Source of the DNA: a bacterium
GTDB lineage: Bacteria > Myxococcota_A > Bradymonadia > UBA7976 > UBA1532
DNA length: 64,000 bases
Direction of reading: 5' to 3'
Assembly: GCA_030427205.1 (NCBI GenBank)
Contig: JAUHXC010000014.1
Coordinates: forward strand, 62,001-126,000
Of this stretch, positions 39,823 to 49,181 are shown piece after piece (position 1 is the first letter of the stretch; every line of letters begins with the position of its first letter). Below the pieces are notes generated by a model. That model saw nothing but the letters and a program-made list of their open reading frames with translations. It had not been told where the DNA came from and made no database searches. Position numbers and translations under genes: made by a program.

Positions 39823-39856
39823 ACGAGGCCGTCGCCCACGTGGGCGTCGGCCTCGT
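39823..39856. terminator. Strong bidirectional hairpin terminator
   Basis: A near-perfect stem (CGAGGCCG and CGCCCA pairing with TGGGCG and CGGCCTCG, with one T-T mismatch) lies between the convergent genes ending at 39801 and 39910. No long T run follows, as is usual in very GC-rich genomes. Confidence 0.65.
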
Positions 39857-39909
39857 GCCGTTTCGAAGGGGCAGGGGAAGACAGGGGCTGTGGGCGAGCG
39901 GCGGCGGGT

Positions 39910-41613
<1,704 letters not shown>

Positions 41614-41817
41614 CCGAGCAGAGTAGCACTGTGGCGCAAGATGTCGAGCCCGCAGTGCATGTCGCCCGTGGGCCCTGCCACAGGTGGCGAGCCAGATGTA
41701 TCGCGGGGCAGCGAGCCGCCGAGCCAGCGTCCCACGGGGGTCGATCGCGCGGTCAGCCCGGCGGTGGGATGATGCGGGCCGTAGGGGGCGAGAGCGCGGT
41801 GTTCCGGCCGCTGCGGG

Positions 41818-41994
41818 TCAGGCCGCCTCGGTGTAGAAGGTGATGTGGGTGGCCGCCCCGCTGCGGCGTACCCGGCAACGCCCGAAGAACTCCGACAGGC
41901 TGAGCCCGAGGTCTTCGCGGTGGGTGTACCAGTACTGAAGCGCGCGGCGCTTGGCGACGCGGGGGGAGAGGCCGCTGAATTCACGGATGGCCAT
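41818..41994 (-). CDS. Small basic hypothetical protein, 58 aa
   Basis: ATG 41994 with GAGGAG 8 nt upstream. The sequence starts MAIREFSGLSPRVAKRRALQ and continues with YWYTHREDLGLSLSEFFGRCRVRR; it is basic, with an aromatic cluster and no membrane helix. The good ribosome-binding site and protein-like composition support it as real. The upstream region contains an 18-bp perfect palindrome. Function unknown. Confidence 0.6.
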   Translation of the reverse strand: MAIREFSGLSPRVAKRRALQYWYTHREDLGLSLSEFFGRCRVRRSGAATHITFYTEAA

Positions 41995-42327
41995 GCGTTG
42001 ACTCCTCACCGACCGGTGGTCGATGCCTGCGGAGCGCATGGGTGGGTCGTGCATCGACCCCGGTCGGCCGACCGGGTCGAGGGGGAGAGCCCCGCGAAGG
42101 ACCGGTCAGCCGGCGTGTGCGCTCCGGAAGTTCGGGCGAACGGGCACAGGGGGAGGTTTACCGCTCCCGCCTATACTGCCGGTGTCCATATGGTTTCTCA
42201 GTCCTGCCCGGCGAGCCGGGTCTGCGATTGCGGGCGCAATCTAAGGGAGCGTTTCTCTCTGTGTCAAGGGGCGTATCGCGCGGGTGCCATTTCGTCGGAC
42301 GAGCGGCTCATCACGCCGTACGGGCCT
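41995..42327. promoter_or_regulatory. Intergenic region with 18-bp palindrome
   Basis: No supported gene. CCCGGTCGGCCGACCGGG is a perfect palindrome at 42059-42076, and GACCGGTC recurs at 42100-42107. GACCGGTGGTC lies near 42011. These sites stand upstream of the 58-aa protein gene and may be an operator cluster. Confidence 0.4.
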
Positions 42328-43908
42328 TCAGATCTCGTGGGCATTGATCGTCTCGGCGACGATGTAGACCACCAGATAACGCGGCGCGCCGCCGTCGGGC
42401 AGGGGACCGCCGGCCACGCCGATGCCGATGTGCCCCACGGCGGGCGACATGGCGTTGGGCTCCTGGGAGAACGGCGCCCCCTCCAGGCTGGGGGCGGGGA
42501 AGGCGCCGGCGGCGAAGGCCCCCTGAACCAGCTTCTGCTCTCTCACGGTGCCCATGGCCGTCGCGACCACCGTATCCCATGCGCGGCGGCCGGCGAGGGC
42601 GTCCTCGGCGAGGCGCTGCGCGACGCTGTCGAGCGCGGCCGAGGCCTTCAGCGGCGCGGTGCCATCACCCGAGCGCTCGGCGTTGAGCTGTGTCAGCAGG
42701 GCGGCGCGGGCCTCGGTGGGCGGGGTCGCAACGAACGCCTGCACCGCCGCGAACACCGCGTCGAAGCCGCGACCCTTGGCGAACGGGCGCAGGCCCACCG
42801 CGATGCGCCCGACCTCGTCGGTGAGCACCGCCCGTCGACCGGTGGGCGCCTCGACGAGCAGCTCGACGATCTGATCGGCGTCCCGGCCGCTGGCGATGGC
42901 GTAGCGCAGGCGCGTGTACGGCCAGCCCCGTTCGTCGAGCATGCCGGGCGGGCTGTCGTCGGCGTTGCGCTCGGCGACGCGATGCAGCCAGTCGTCGAGC
43001 ACCGGATCGAGCCGCGCCTCGTGCGTCAGCGGATCGAGGCCCGCCGCCGTTCGCCGGGTATTGATCCCCGCGATCAGCCGCTCGGCGGTCTGCTCGCTCG
43101 CCGGGCGCTCGGCGGGCGGCGGGGCATAGCTCTCGGGGCGGGCGCGGCGGTCGAAGAGCGCCACGGTGCGCCGGAAGCGGCCCTGCTTGCGGGCGAGCTC
43201 CACCCGCTCCGCGCCGGCGGGGATCGCCGCGTCGAACGCGCCGACCGGGCTCACGGCGATCTCGATCCGCCGGGGCCCGTCGCGGTCGTCGACCCACAGC
43301 TCGAGCGCCCCGTCACCGCGGACCAGCCGGCCGTCGAGCGCGGCCGCCGTCGTCGAGCGGGCCACCGCGCCCGCGAGGCGCAGCTCGCCGGGATCGCGCA
43401 GCAGGGTGAAGGTGAGCTTGCCGTCGGGGTGCGGCGCGACGCCGAGGGCGACGGTGCCCTCGAAGGTCGAGGGCGGCAGCGTCCGCAGATGCGCCGTCAG
43501 GGCGGCATCGTCGGGCGCGGTGACGGAGTACGGGCCGCGGGGTGTGGTCCAGTAGCCGCAGTGGCGGGCGAGCGCCGCGACCGTGCCCGGGTCGGGATCG
43601 GCGCCGTCGACCGCGAAGCGGGCCGCGTACTCGCGGGCGAGGCAGCTCAGCGCCGGCGGCGGGCTGAGGGCCAGCGCGAGATCCCGGGCGAGCGCGGTCT
43701 CGAGCGGCGTGACCGCCCACGCGGTGGCCCCGTAGTCGGCGAGGCCATCGGTGTAGAAGGCGCCCGCGGCGGGCAGGGGACGGATCGGCGCCTGGCCGGG
43801 ATCGGTCGGGCCGCCGGTGTTCGCCGGTCGGCTGCCGCACCCGACGAGGCCGGCGGCGGTGAGGCCGGCGGCGATCAGCGCGGTGCGTGAAGAGCGGTGG
43901 ATCGGCAT
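42328..43908 (-). CDS. CAP-domain-like lipoprotein, 526 aa
   Basis: ATG 43908 (GGAGG upstream) begins a signal peptide with lipobox LVGC. The N-terminal half is unrecognised. The C-terminal half has two CAP/SCP-like segments: AERLIAGINTRRTAAGLDPLTHEARLDPVLDDWLHRVAERN, and LLTQLNAERSGDGTAPLKASAALDSVAQRLAEDAL. The repeated N.ER...G..PL..S..L...A pattern is that of secreted CAP proteins. Predicted surface lipoprotein, role unknown. Confidence 0.75.
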   Translation of the reverse strand: MPIHRSSRTALIAAGLTAAGLVGCGSRPANTGGPTDPGQAPIRPLPAAGAFYTDGLADYGATAWAVTPLETALARDLALALSPPPALSCLAREYAARFAVDGADPDPGTVAALARHCGYWTTPRGPYSVTAPDDAALTAHLRTLPPSTFEGTVALGVAPHPDGKLTFTLLRDPGELRLAGAVARSTTAAALDGRLVRGDGALELWVDDRDGPRRIEIAVSPVGAFDAAIPAGAERVELARKQGRFRRTVALFDRRARPESYAPPPAERPASEQTAERLIAGINTRRTAAGLDPLTHEARLDPVLDDWLHRVAERNADDSPPGMLDERGWPYTRLRYAIASGRDADQIVELLVEAPTGRRAVLTDEVGRIAVGLRPFAKGRGFDAVFAAVQAFVATPPTEARAALLTQLNAERSGDGTAPLKASAALDSVAQRLAEDALAGRRAWDTVVATAMGTVREQKLVQGAFAAGAFPAPSLEGAPFSQEPNAMSPAVGHIGIGVAGGPLPDGGAPRYLVVYIVAETINAHEI

Positions 43909-44136
43909 GAGACCTCCGTGATCGTATTCGTCCGATGGACGCCGGAGACCGGCTCGGGTTCCCGCGCGGGCAGTCTGGATCAGCCGGCCGGGCGCCGCCA
44001 GTCGAAAGCCCGGGCGAAACTTCGATCTGCCGCAGTGCGTCAAATGCGGGCACACACCGCAGGATACCGCTTGGCAAGACACGCCCCGTCGCGGTACTGC
44101 ACTGCGCACACCCGGACGAACGAGATGAGGATGAGC

Positions 44137-46503
44137 ATGACGAAGGGGTTGCCGATTCGTCGCGCGGCCGTTCTGGGAGCGGGGGTCATGGGTCGCGGTA
44201 TCGCGGCACACCTCGCCGGGGTGGGGATCGAGGTCCTGATGCTGGACATCGTGCCCCCCGGTGAGACGAGTGATGATCCCGCCGCCCGGAACCGCTTCGC
44301 GGCCAATGGCCTGAAGGCGGCGCTGAAGAACAAGCCGGCGCTGTTCTACGACAAGGACGACGCGCGGTGGATCGACATCGGCAACTTCGATGACGATCTG
44401 GACAAGGTCGCCGAGGTCGACTGGATCATCGAGGTCGTCAAAGAAGACCTGGCCATCAAGCGGGGGCTCTTCGAGAAGCTCGACGCCCTGCGCAAGCCCG
44501 GCACCCTGATCTCGTCGAATACCAGCGGCCTGCCGCTCGCCGACCTCATCGAGGGCCGCAGCGACGACTTCAAGCAGAACTTCATCATCACGCACTTCTT
44601 CAACCCGGTGCGGTACATGAAGCTGCTCGAGGTCGTCTCGGGCCCGCACACCGCCGACGGGCTCATCGCGAAGTTCGAGACCTTCGCCCGCGAGACCCTC
44701 GGCAAGGGCGTGGTCTACGCCAAGGACAGCCCGGCCTTCGTGGCCAACCGGGTCGGCACCTTCAGCATGATGTACACCGTGCATCGCGCGCTGGCCGGCG
44801 AGCACAGCCCCGAGATGGTCGACGCGATCTTCGGCGCGCCCATGGGTCGCCCCAAGTCGGCGATCTTCCGCACCGCCGACGTCGTGGGCCTCGACACCCT
44901 GGCCCTCGTCAGCAAGCACCTCTACGAAGATCTGCCCGATGACCGAATGCGGGACTACTTCAAGGTCCCCGGCTCGCTGCAGACGCTGATCGACAACGGT
45001 TGGCTGGGCAGCAAGAGCAAGCAGGGCTGCTACAAGAAGGTCGGCAGAGATATCCTGACCTTCGACCCGTACACCTCCGAGTACCGCGAGCGGCAGAAGC
45101 CGCGCTTCGACTCGATCAAGGCCACCAAGGGCCTCGATGATCCCGGCGCGCGCATCAAGACGCTGATCAACGGCGACGACGCCGCGGCGGCCCTGGCCTG
45201 GGATTCGCTCTCGCAGACCCTGGTCTACGCCGCCCGGCACCTCGACGCGATGGCGTTCGACCTGGTGCAGGTCGACAACGGCATGAAGTGGGGCTACGCC
45301 TGGGATCTCGGCCCGTTCGAGATCTGGGACGCCATCGGCGTATCGGAGTCGGTCGAGCGCATGCAGGCCGACGGCCTCGACGTGCCGCAGTGGGTGCTCG
45401 ACATGCTGGCCGCCGGCCGCACCTCGTTCTACGACGGGGCGCCGGGCGAGCGCGCGTTCTGGAGCGTCGACAAGAAGGCGTCGACCCCCGAGATCATCAG
45501 CCGCCGCTACCGGCACCTGCCCGTCGACAGCAAGCACAAGAGCCTCATCTCGAAGAACCACGGCGCGCGGCTGTGGGACATCGGCGACGGGGTCGCCTGC
45601 GTCGAGTTCCGCACCAAGATGAACGCGGTCGACGACAACATCGTGGGCATGCTCAACGAGGCGGTCGACCGGGCCGAGTCGGACTTCGACGCGCTGGTCA
45701 TCGGCAACCACGACCCGCGGGCCTTCAGCGCCGGCGCCAACATCATGATGATCATGATGGGCGCCCAGCAGAAGCAGTGGGAGCAGCTGCGCGGCGTCGT
45801 CTCCGCCTTCCAGAACGCCACCTTGCGCCTGCGCCACAGCCGGATCCCGGTCGTCGCGGCGCCGGCGGGGCTGACCCTGGGCGGCGGGGCCGAGATCGCG
45901 CTGGGCGCCAACGCCATCCAGGCCCACGCCGAGCTCTACATGGGCCTCGTCGAGGTCGGCGTCGGGCTGATCCCCGGCGGCGGCGGCTGCTTCGGGCTGC
46001 TGCACAACAAGCAGGCCGCCGGGCCCGACATCGACCCGGTGATCTACATGCGCGATACCTTCATGGCGATCGGCATGGCGAAGGTGGCCACCAGCGCCCG
46101 CGAGGCGCAGAACATGGGCTTCCTGCGGGCCAACGACCGCATCACCATGGATCGCGACGAGCTGCTCGAAGCGGCGAAGCAGCGGGCCCTCGGCCTCGCG
46201 CGCTCCGACTTCGCGCCGCCCCGTCCGCGCTGGCTCAAGGCGGCCGGCCGCACCGGCTACGCCACCATCCACAGCGCGCTGTGGGACATGAACCAGTCGG
46301 GGCAGATCTCCGAGCACGACATGAAGATCGGCCAGGGTCTGGCCCGGGTGCTCGCCGGCGGCGACGTCGCGGCGGGCACCGAGGTGACCGAGGCCCGCTT
46401 CCACGAGCTGGAGCAGGAGGTCTTCCTCTCGCTGTGCGGCGAAGAGAAGACCATGGCCCGTATCCAGCACATGCTGATGACCAACAAGCCGCTGAGGAAC
46501 TGA
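44137..46503 (+). CDS. fadB: 3-hydroxyacyl-CoA dehydrogenase / enoyl-CoA hydratase (FadB/FadN-like)
   Basis: 788 residues from ATG 44137 (in-frame ATGs at 44125 and 44131 are alternatives; the GAGG spacing favours 44137). The NAD-binding fold comes first (AAVLGAGVMGRGIAAHLAGVG) with the HAD catalytic region THFFNPVRYMKLLEVV. The C-terminal crotonase domain follows (FSAGANIMMIMMGA, VVAAPAGLTLGGGAEIALGAN, LIPGGGGCFGLL). Domain order is dehydrogenase then hydratase, as in FadN-type proteins. It catalyses the two middle steps of fatty-acid beta-oxidation and is paired with the thiolase one base downstream. Confidence 0.93.
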   Translation: MTKGLPIRRAAVLGAGVMGRGIAAHLAGVGIEVLMLDIVPPGETSDDPAARNRFAANGLKAALKNKPALFYDKDDARWIDIGNFDDDLDKVAEVDWIIEVVKEDLAIKRGLFEKLDALRKPGTLISSNTSGLPLADLIEGRSDDFKQNFIITHFFNPVRYMKLLEVVSGPHTADGLIAKFETFARETLGKGVVYAKDSPAFVANRVGTFSMMYTVHRALAGEHSPEMVDAIFGAPMGRPKSAIFRTADVVGLDTLALVSKHLYEDLPDDRMRDYFKVPGSLQTLIDNGWLGSKSKQGCYKKVGRDILTFDPYTSEYRERQKPRFDSIKATKGLDDPGARIKTLINGDDAAAALAWDSLSQTLVYAARHLDAMAFDLVQVDNGMKWGYAWDLGPFEIWDAIGVSESVERMQADGLDVPQWVLDMLAAGRTSFYDGAPGERAFWSVDKKASTPEIISRRYRHLPVDSKHKSLISKNHGARLWDIGDGVACVEFRTKMNAVDDNIVGMLNEAVDRAESDFDALVIGNHDPRAFSAGANIMMIMMGAQQKQWEQLRGVVSAFQNATLRLRHSRIPVVAAPAGLTLGGGAEIALGANAIQAHAELYMGLVEVGVGLIPGGGGCFGLLHNKQAAGPDIDPVIYMRDTFMAIGMAKVATSAREAQNMGFLRANDRITMDRDELLEAAKQRALGLARSDFAPPRPRWLKAAGRTGYATIHSALWDMNQSGQISEHDMKIGQGLARVLAGGDVAAGTEVTEARFHELEQEVFLSLCGEEKTMARIQHMLMTNKPLRN

Positions 46504-46504
46504 C

Positions 46505-47647
46505 ATGCGCGAAGTCGTGATCGTCGACGGCGCCCGGACCCCGTTCGGCCGGGCCCACAAGGGCAGCCTGCGCCAGACCCGGATCGAAGACCTCGGGGCG
46601 GCCGCCATCAAGGAAGCGCTCAACCGGGCCGACGTGAAGCCGGAGCAGGTCGAAGACCTCGCCCTCGGCTGCGCGATGCCCGAGGGCAGCCAGGGGCTCA
46701 ACGTGGCCCGTCAGGTCGGCTTCCTCGCCGGCCTGCCGCACACCACGCCCGCCTTCACCGTCAACCGGTTCTGCGCCTCGGGGCTGCAGACCATCGCCGG
46801 CCTCGCCGCCCGCATCGCGGTGGGCGAGATGGACACCGCCATCGCCGGCGGGGTCGAGAGCATGACCGCCGTGCCCATGGGCGGCTTCCACCCGCAGCTT
46901 CACCCGAAGCTGGCGGTGGAGTACCCCGAGGCCTACGTGAGCATGGGCACGACCGCCGAGAACGTCGCCAAGCGCTTCGAGGTGAGCCGGGCCGACCAGG
47001 ACGCGTTCGCCGCCCAAAGCCAGGCCAAGGCCACCGCCGCCCGTGAGGCGGGCCGGCTGGCCGACGAGATCGTCGCCATCGACACCGAGGTCGACGGCAA
47101 GGCGGTCCGGCTGGAGCACGACGAGCTGATCCGCAGCGGCACCACCGTCGAGGGCCTCGCCCGGCTGCGGCCGGCGTTTGATCCCAAGGGGTCGGTGACC
47201 GCGGGCAACGCCTCGCCGCTGACCGACGGCGCGGCCGCCGTGGTGCTGATGGCCAAGGACGCCGCCGGTGACCGCGAGGTGCTGGGCACGTTCAAGGCCT
47301 TCGCCACCGTCGGCGTCGAGCCGGAGATCATGGGCATCGGCCCGGTGCCGGCCATCCGCAAGCTGCTCGAGAAGACCGGCCTGTCGGTGGACGACATCGA
47401 TCTCTTCGAGGTCAACGAGGCGTTCGCCAGCCAGTCGGTCTACTGCCAGCGCGAGCTGGGCATCCCCGACGACAAGCTCAACGTCAACGGCGGGGCCATC
47501 GCGCTCGGCCACCCGCTCGGCGTCACCGGCACCCGCCTGGCGCTGACCGCGCTCTACGAGCTGCGGCGTCGCGGCGGCAGGCGCGCCGTGGTGAGCATGT
47601 GCATCGGCGGCGGCATGGGCGCCGCGGCCCTGCTCGAGCGCGCCTGA
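46505..47647 (+). CDS. fadA: Acetyl-CoA acyltransferase (thiolase)
   Basis: 380 residues, starting 1 nt after the upstream stop. Nucleophile Cys90 lies in VNRFCASGLQT, His in GGAIALGHPLGVTG and the second Cys in SMCIGGGMGAA; length is normal. It releases acetyl-CoA from 3-ketoacyl-CoA in the last step of beta-oxidation. It forms the beta-oxidation pair with the gene at 44137. Confidence 0.95.
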   Translation: MREVVIVDGARTPFGRAHKGSLRQTRIEDLGAAAIKEALNRADVKPEQVEDLALGCAMPEGSQGLNVARQVGFLAGLPHTTPAFTVNRFCASGLQTIAGLAARIAVGEMDTAIAGGVESMTAVPMGGFHPQLHPKLAVEYPEAYVSMGTTAENVAKRFEVSRADQDAFAAQSQAKATAAREAGRLADEIVAIDTEVDGKAVRLEHDELIRSGTTVEGLARLRPAFDPKGSVTAGNASPLTDGAAAVVLMAKDAAGDREVLGTFKAFATVGVEPEIMGIGPVPAIRKLLEKTGLSVDDIDLFEVNEAFASQSVYCQRELGIPDDKLNVNGGAIALGHPLGVTGTRLALTALYELRRRGGRRAVVSMCIGGGMGAAALLERA

Positions 47648-47667
47648 GGCGCCCCGCAGCCTGCCTC

Positions 47668-47695
47668 CGCCGGCCTGCGCATCCGCGGGCCGGCG
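47668..47695 (+). terminator. Terminator hairpin of the beta-oxidation pair
   Basis: A 12-bp stem (CGCCGGCCTGCG / CGCGGGCCGGCG, one G-T pair) with loop CATC lies 20 bp after the thiolase stop. Confidence 0.6.
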
Positions 47696-47777
47696 CCCGC
47701 CTCCCGCCGCGGTCTGCGCGACCTGTCACACTGAGTCACGGTTCGCCGGGATCCCCCTCGAAATGCGATGAAATATT

Positions 47778-47795
47778 CCGTAGTGGACCGTAGTG
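47778..47795 (+). promoter_or_regulatory. Direct repeat upstream of the caspase-like gene
   Basis: CCGTAGTG at 47778-47785 and again at 47788-47795, with starts 10 bp apart on the same face of the helix, about 60 bp before the caspase gene start. Candidate regulator half-sites. Confidence 0.4.
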
Positions 47796-47850
47796 ATCCT
47801 CCGCGCTAGCCTTCCGTGTGCCACCACAACGCTCACCCACGGAGGCTCTC

Positions 47851-49167
47851 ATGACAGCTCGATTGACCCAGACCGGCGCGACCCACGCTCTCATCGTCGG
47901 CATCAACGACTACGGCGGCGCCGATGACCTGCGCGGCGGCGTGCCCGATGCCCGCGCGTGGGTGCACCTCGCCCTCGAGATGGGCATCCCCGGCCCGAAC
48001 ATCACCGTACTGACCCGCCCGCAGCTCGACGGCAGCGACTGGGCCGGCGACAGCCGGGCGGCCGGCATCCGCTTCGGCGACGCGGCCCGCGCCGATCTGG
48101 TCGGTGAGGCGCGTCGGCTGGCCCTCAAGATGGGCCGGGCCGGCGAGGCCAAGGCCATGATCACCTTCAGCGGCCACGGCAGCTGGGATGCCAAGCGCTG
48201 CGCGATGCTCGTGCCCGCCGACGGCATCGCCGACGCCGGCAAGCGCATCTCGCTCGAAGCGATGCTCGATCTCTTCGAGACCCGCGCGGCGCGCACCGAC
48301 GTGACCTTCTTCATCGACGCCTGCCACGCGGCGCGGGTCAGCGGCGAGCAGCGGGCCCGCGCGCGCTCGATCGTCGGCGACGCGGTGCCGGCCGACGCGC
48401 AGATGTGCGCGCTGCGCCGCGGCGGCGACATCCTGCTCAGCGCGACCCAGCCGCAGTCGCTGAGCCACGAGATCGAGGTCGGCGGCGAGTACCGCGGCGC
48501 GTTCAGCTGGGCCATCACGTCGCTGCTCGACCGCTGGGGCGTGCGCTCGGCGGGCATCGATCCCGACTTCGACATCTCGTACGCCGACCTGCTCGACCGG
48601 GCGAACCAGCTGCTGACCGCGATGGAGGTCGCCCAGCCACCGCAGTACTCGGGCCCGGCCTGGGCCCGGCAGCGGGCGGTGCTGTCGAGCCGGCTGGCCG
48701 ACGCGCCCGACGGCACGCCCGACGAGGTCGCGGTGCGGGAGATCAACCCGATCACCGGCTGGTATCAGATCCAGACCAGCGCCGGTGACTACGCCGGCGG
48801 TGTCACCGTGTCATCCAGCGAGATGGTGTGGACGTGGGATCTGGACAAGGTCTCCGGTCCGTTCCCGAGTGGGCTCTCGCTCACGCTCACCAAGCAGTCG
48901 GGTACGTTCAACCCGCCGACCAACAAGCAGGTGCAGACCTTCCACAACTACAACGGGCTCAAGAGCAAGTCGACGACGCTCACCCCGACCTACAAGGTGA
49001 CCGGCAGCGGCACCAGCGACGTCTACTACGTCAAGTACAGCACGGCGAACGGCCTCGAGTGGATCGCCAATACCGCCAGCAATCTGTCGGGCAATACGTT
49101 GGACTTCAGCGACTGGAGCGGAGGCAACGTCACCGCGAGCCACTACCGTCAGGATGACTTCAAGTAG
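47851..49167 (+). CDS. Caspase-family (C14-type) protein
   Basis: 438 residues; GGAGG precedes ATG 47851. The N-terminal caspase-like fold starts at HALIVGINDYGGADDLRGG and has catalytic His109 in TFSGHGSWD and Cys158 in IDACHAA. The cleavage site and specificity are unknown, but such metacaspase-like proteins cut after basic or acidic residues and can act in stress or cell-death pathways. The C-terminal 170 residues are beta-rich and Ser/Thr/Asn-rich (LEWIANTASNLSGNTLDFSDW), a possible sensor or binding domain. It converges with the kinase at 49182 across 14 bp. Confidence 0.88.
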   Translation: MTARLTQTGATHALIVGINDYGGADDLRGGVPDARAWVHLALEMGIPGPNITVLTRPQLDGSDWAGDSRAAGIRFGDAARADLVGEARRLALKMGRAGEAKAMITFSGHGSWDAKRCAMLVPADGIADAGKRISLEAMLDLFETRAARTDVTFFIDACHAARVSGEQRARARSIVGDAVPADAQMCALRRGGDILLSATQPQSLSHEIEVGGEYRGAFSWAITSLLDRWGVRSAGIDPDFDISYADLLDRANQLLTAMEVAQPPQYSGPAWARQRAVLSSRLADAPDGTPDEVAVREINPITGWYQIQTSAGDYAGGVTVSSSEMVWTWDLDKVSGPFPSGLSLTLTKQSGTFNPPTNKQVQTFHNYNGLKSKSTTLTPTYKVTGSGTSDVYYVKYSTANGLEWIANTASNLSGNTLDFSDWSGGNVTASHYRQDDFK

Positions 49168-49181
49168 GGCCGATGCTCGGG

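Noticed and set aside
41845-43890. Plus-strand frame over the CAP-like lipoprotein
   Set aside because: The opposite strand has a signal peptide, ribosome-binding site and CAP-like blocks; this frame has none.
42328-46701. 1457-codon minus-strand open frame
   Set aside because: Only the part from 43908 down to 42328 is a gene (lipoprotein). The rest is antisense to the FadB-like gene.
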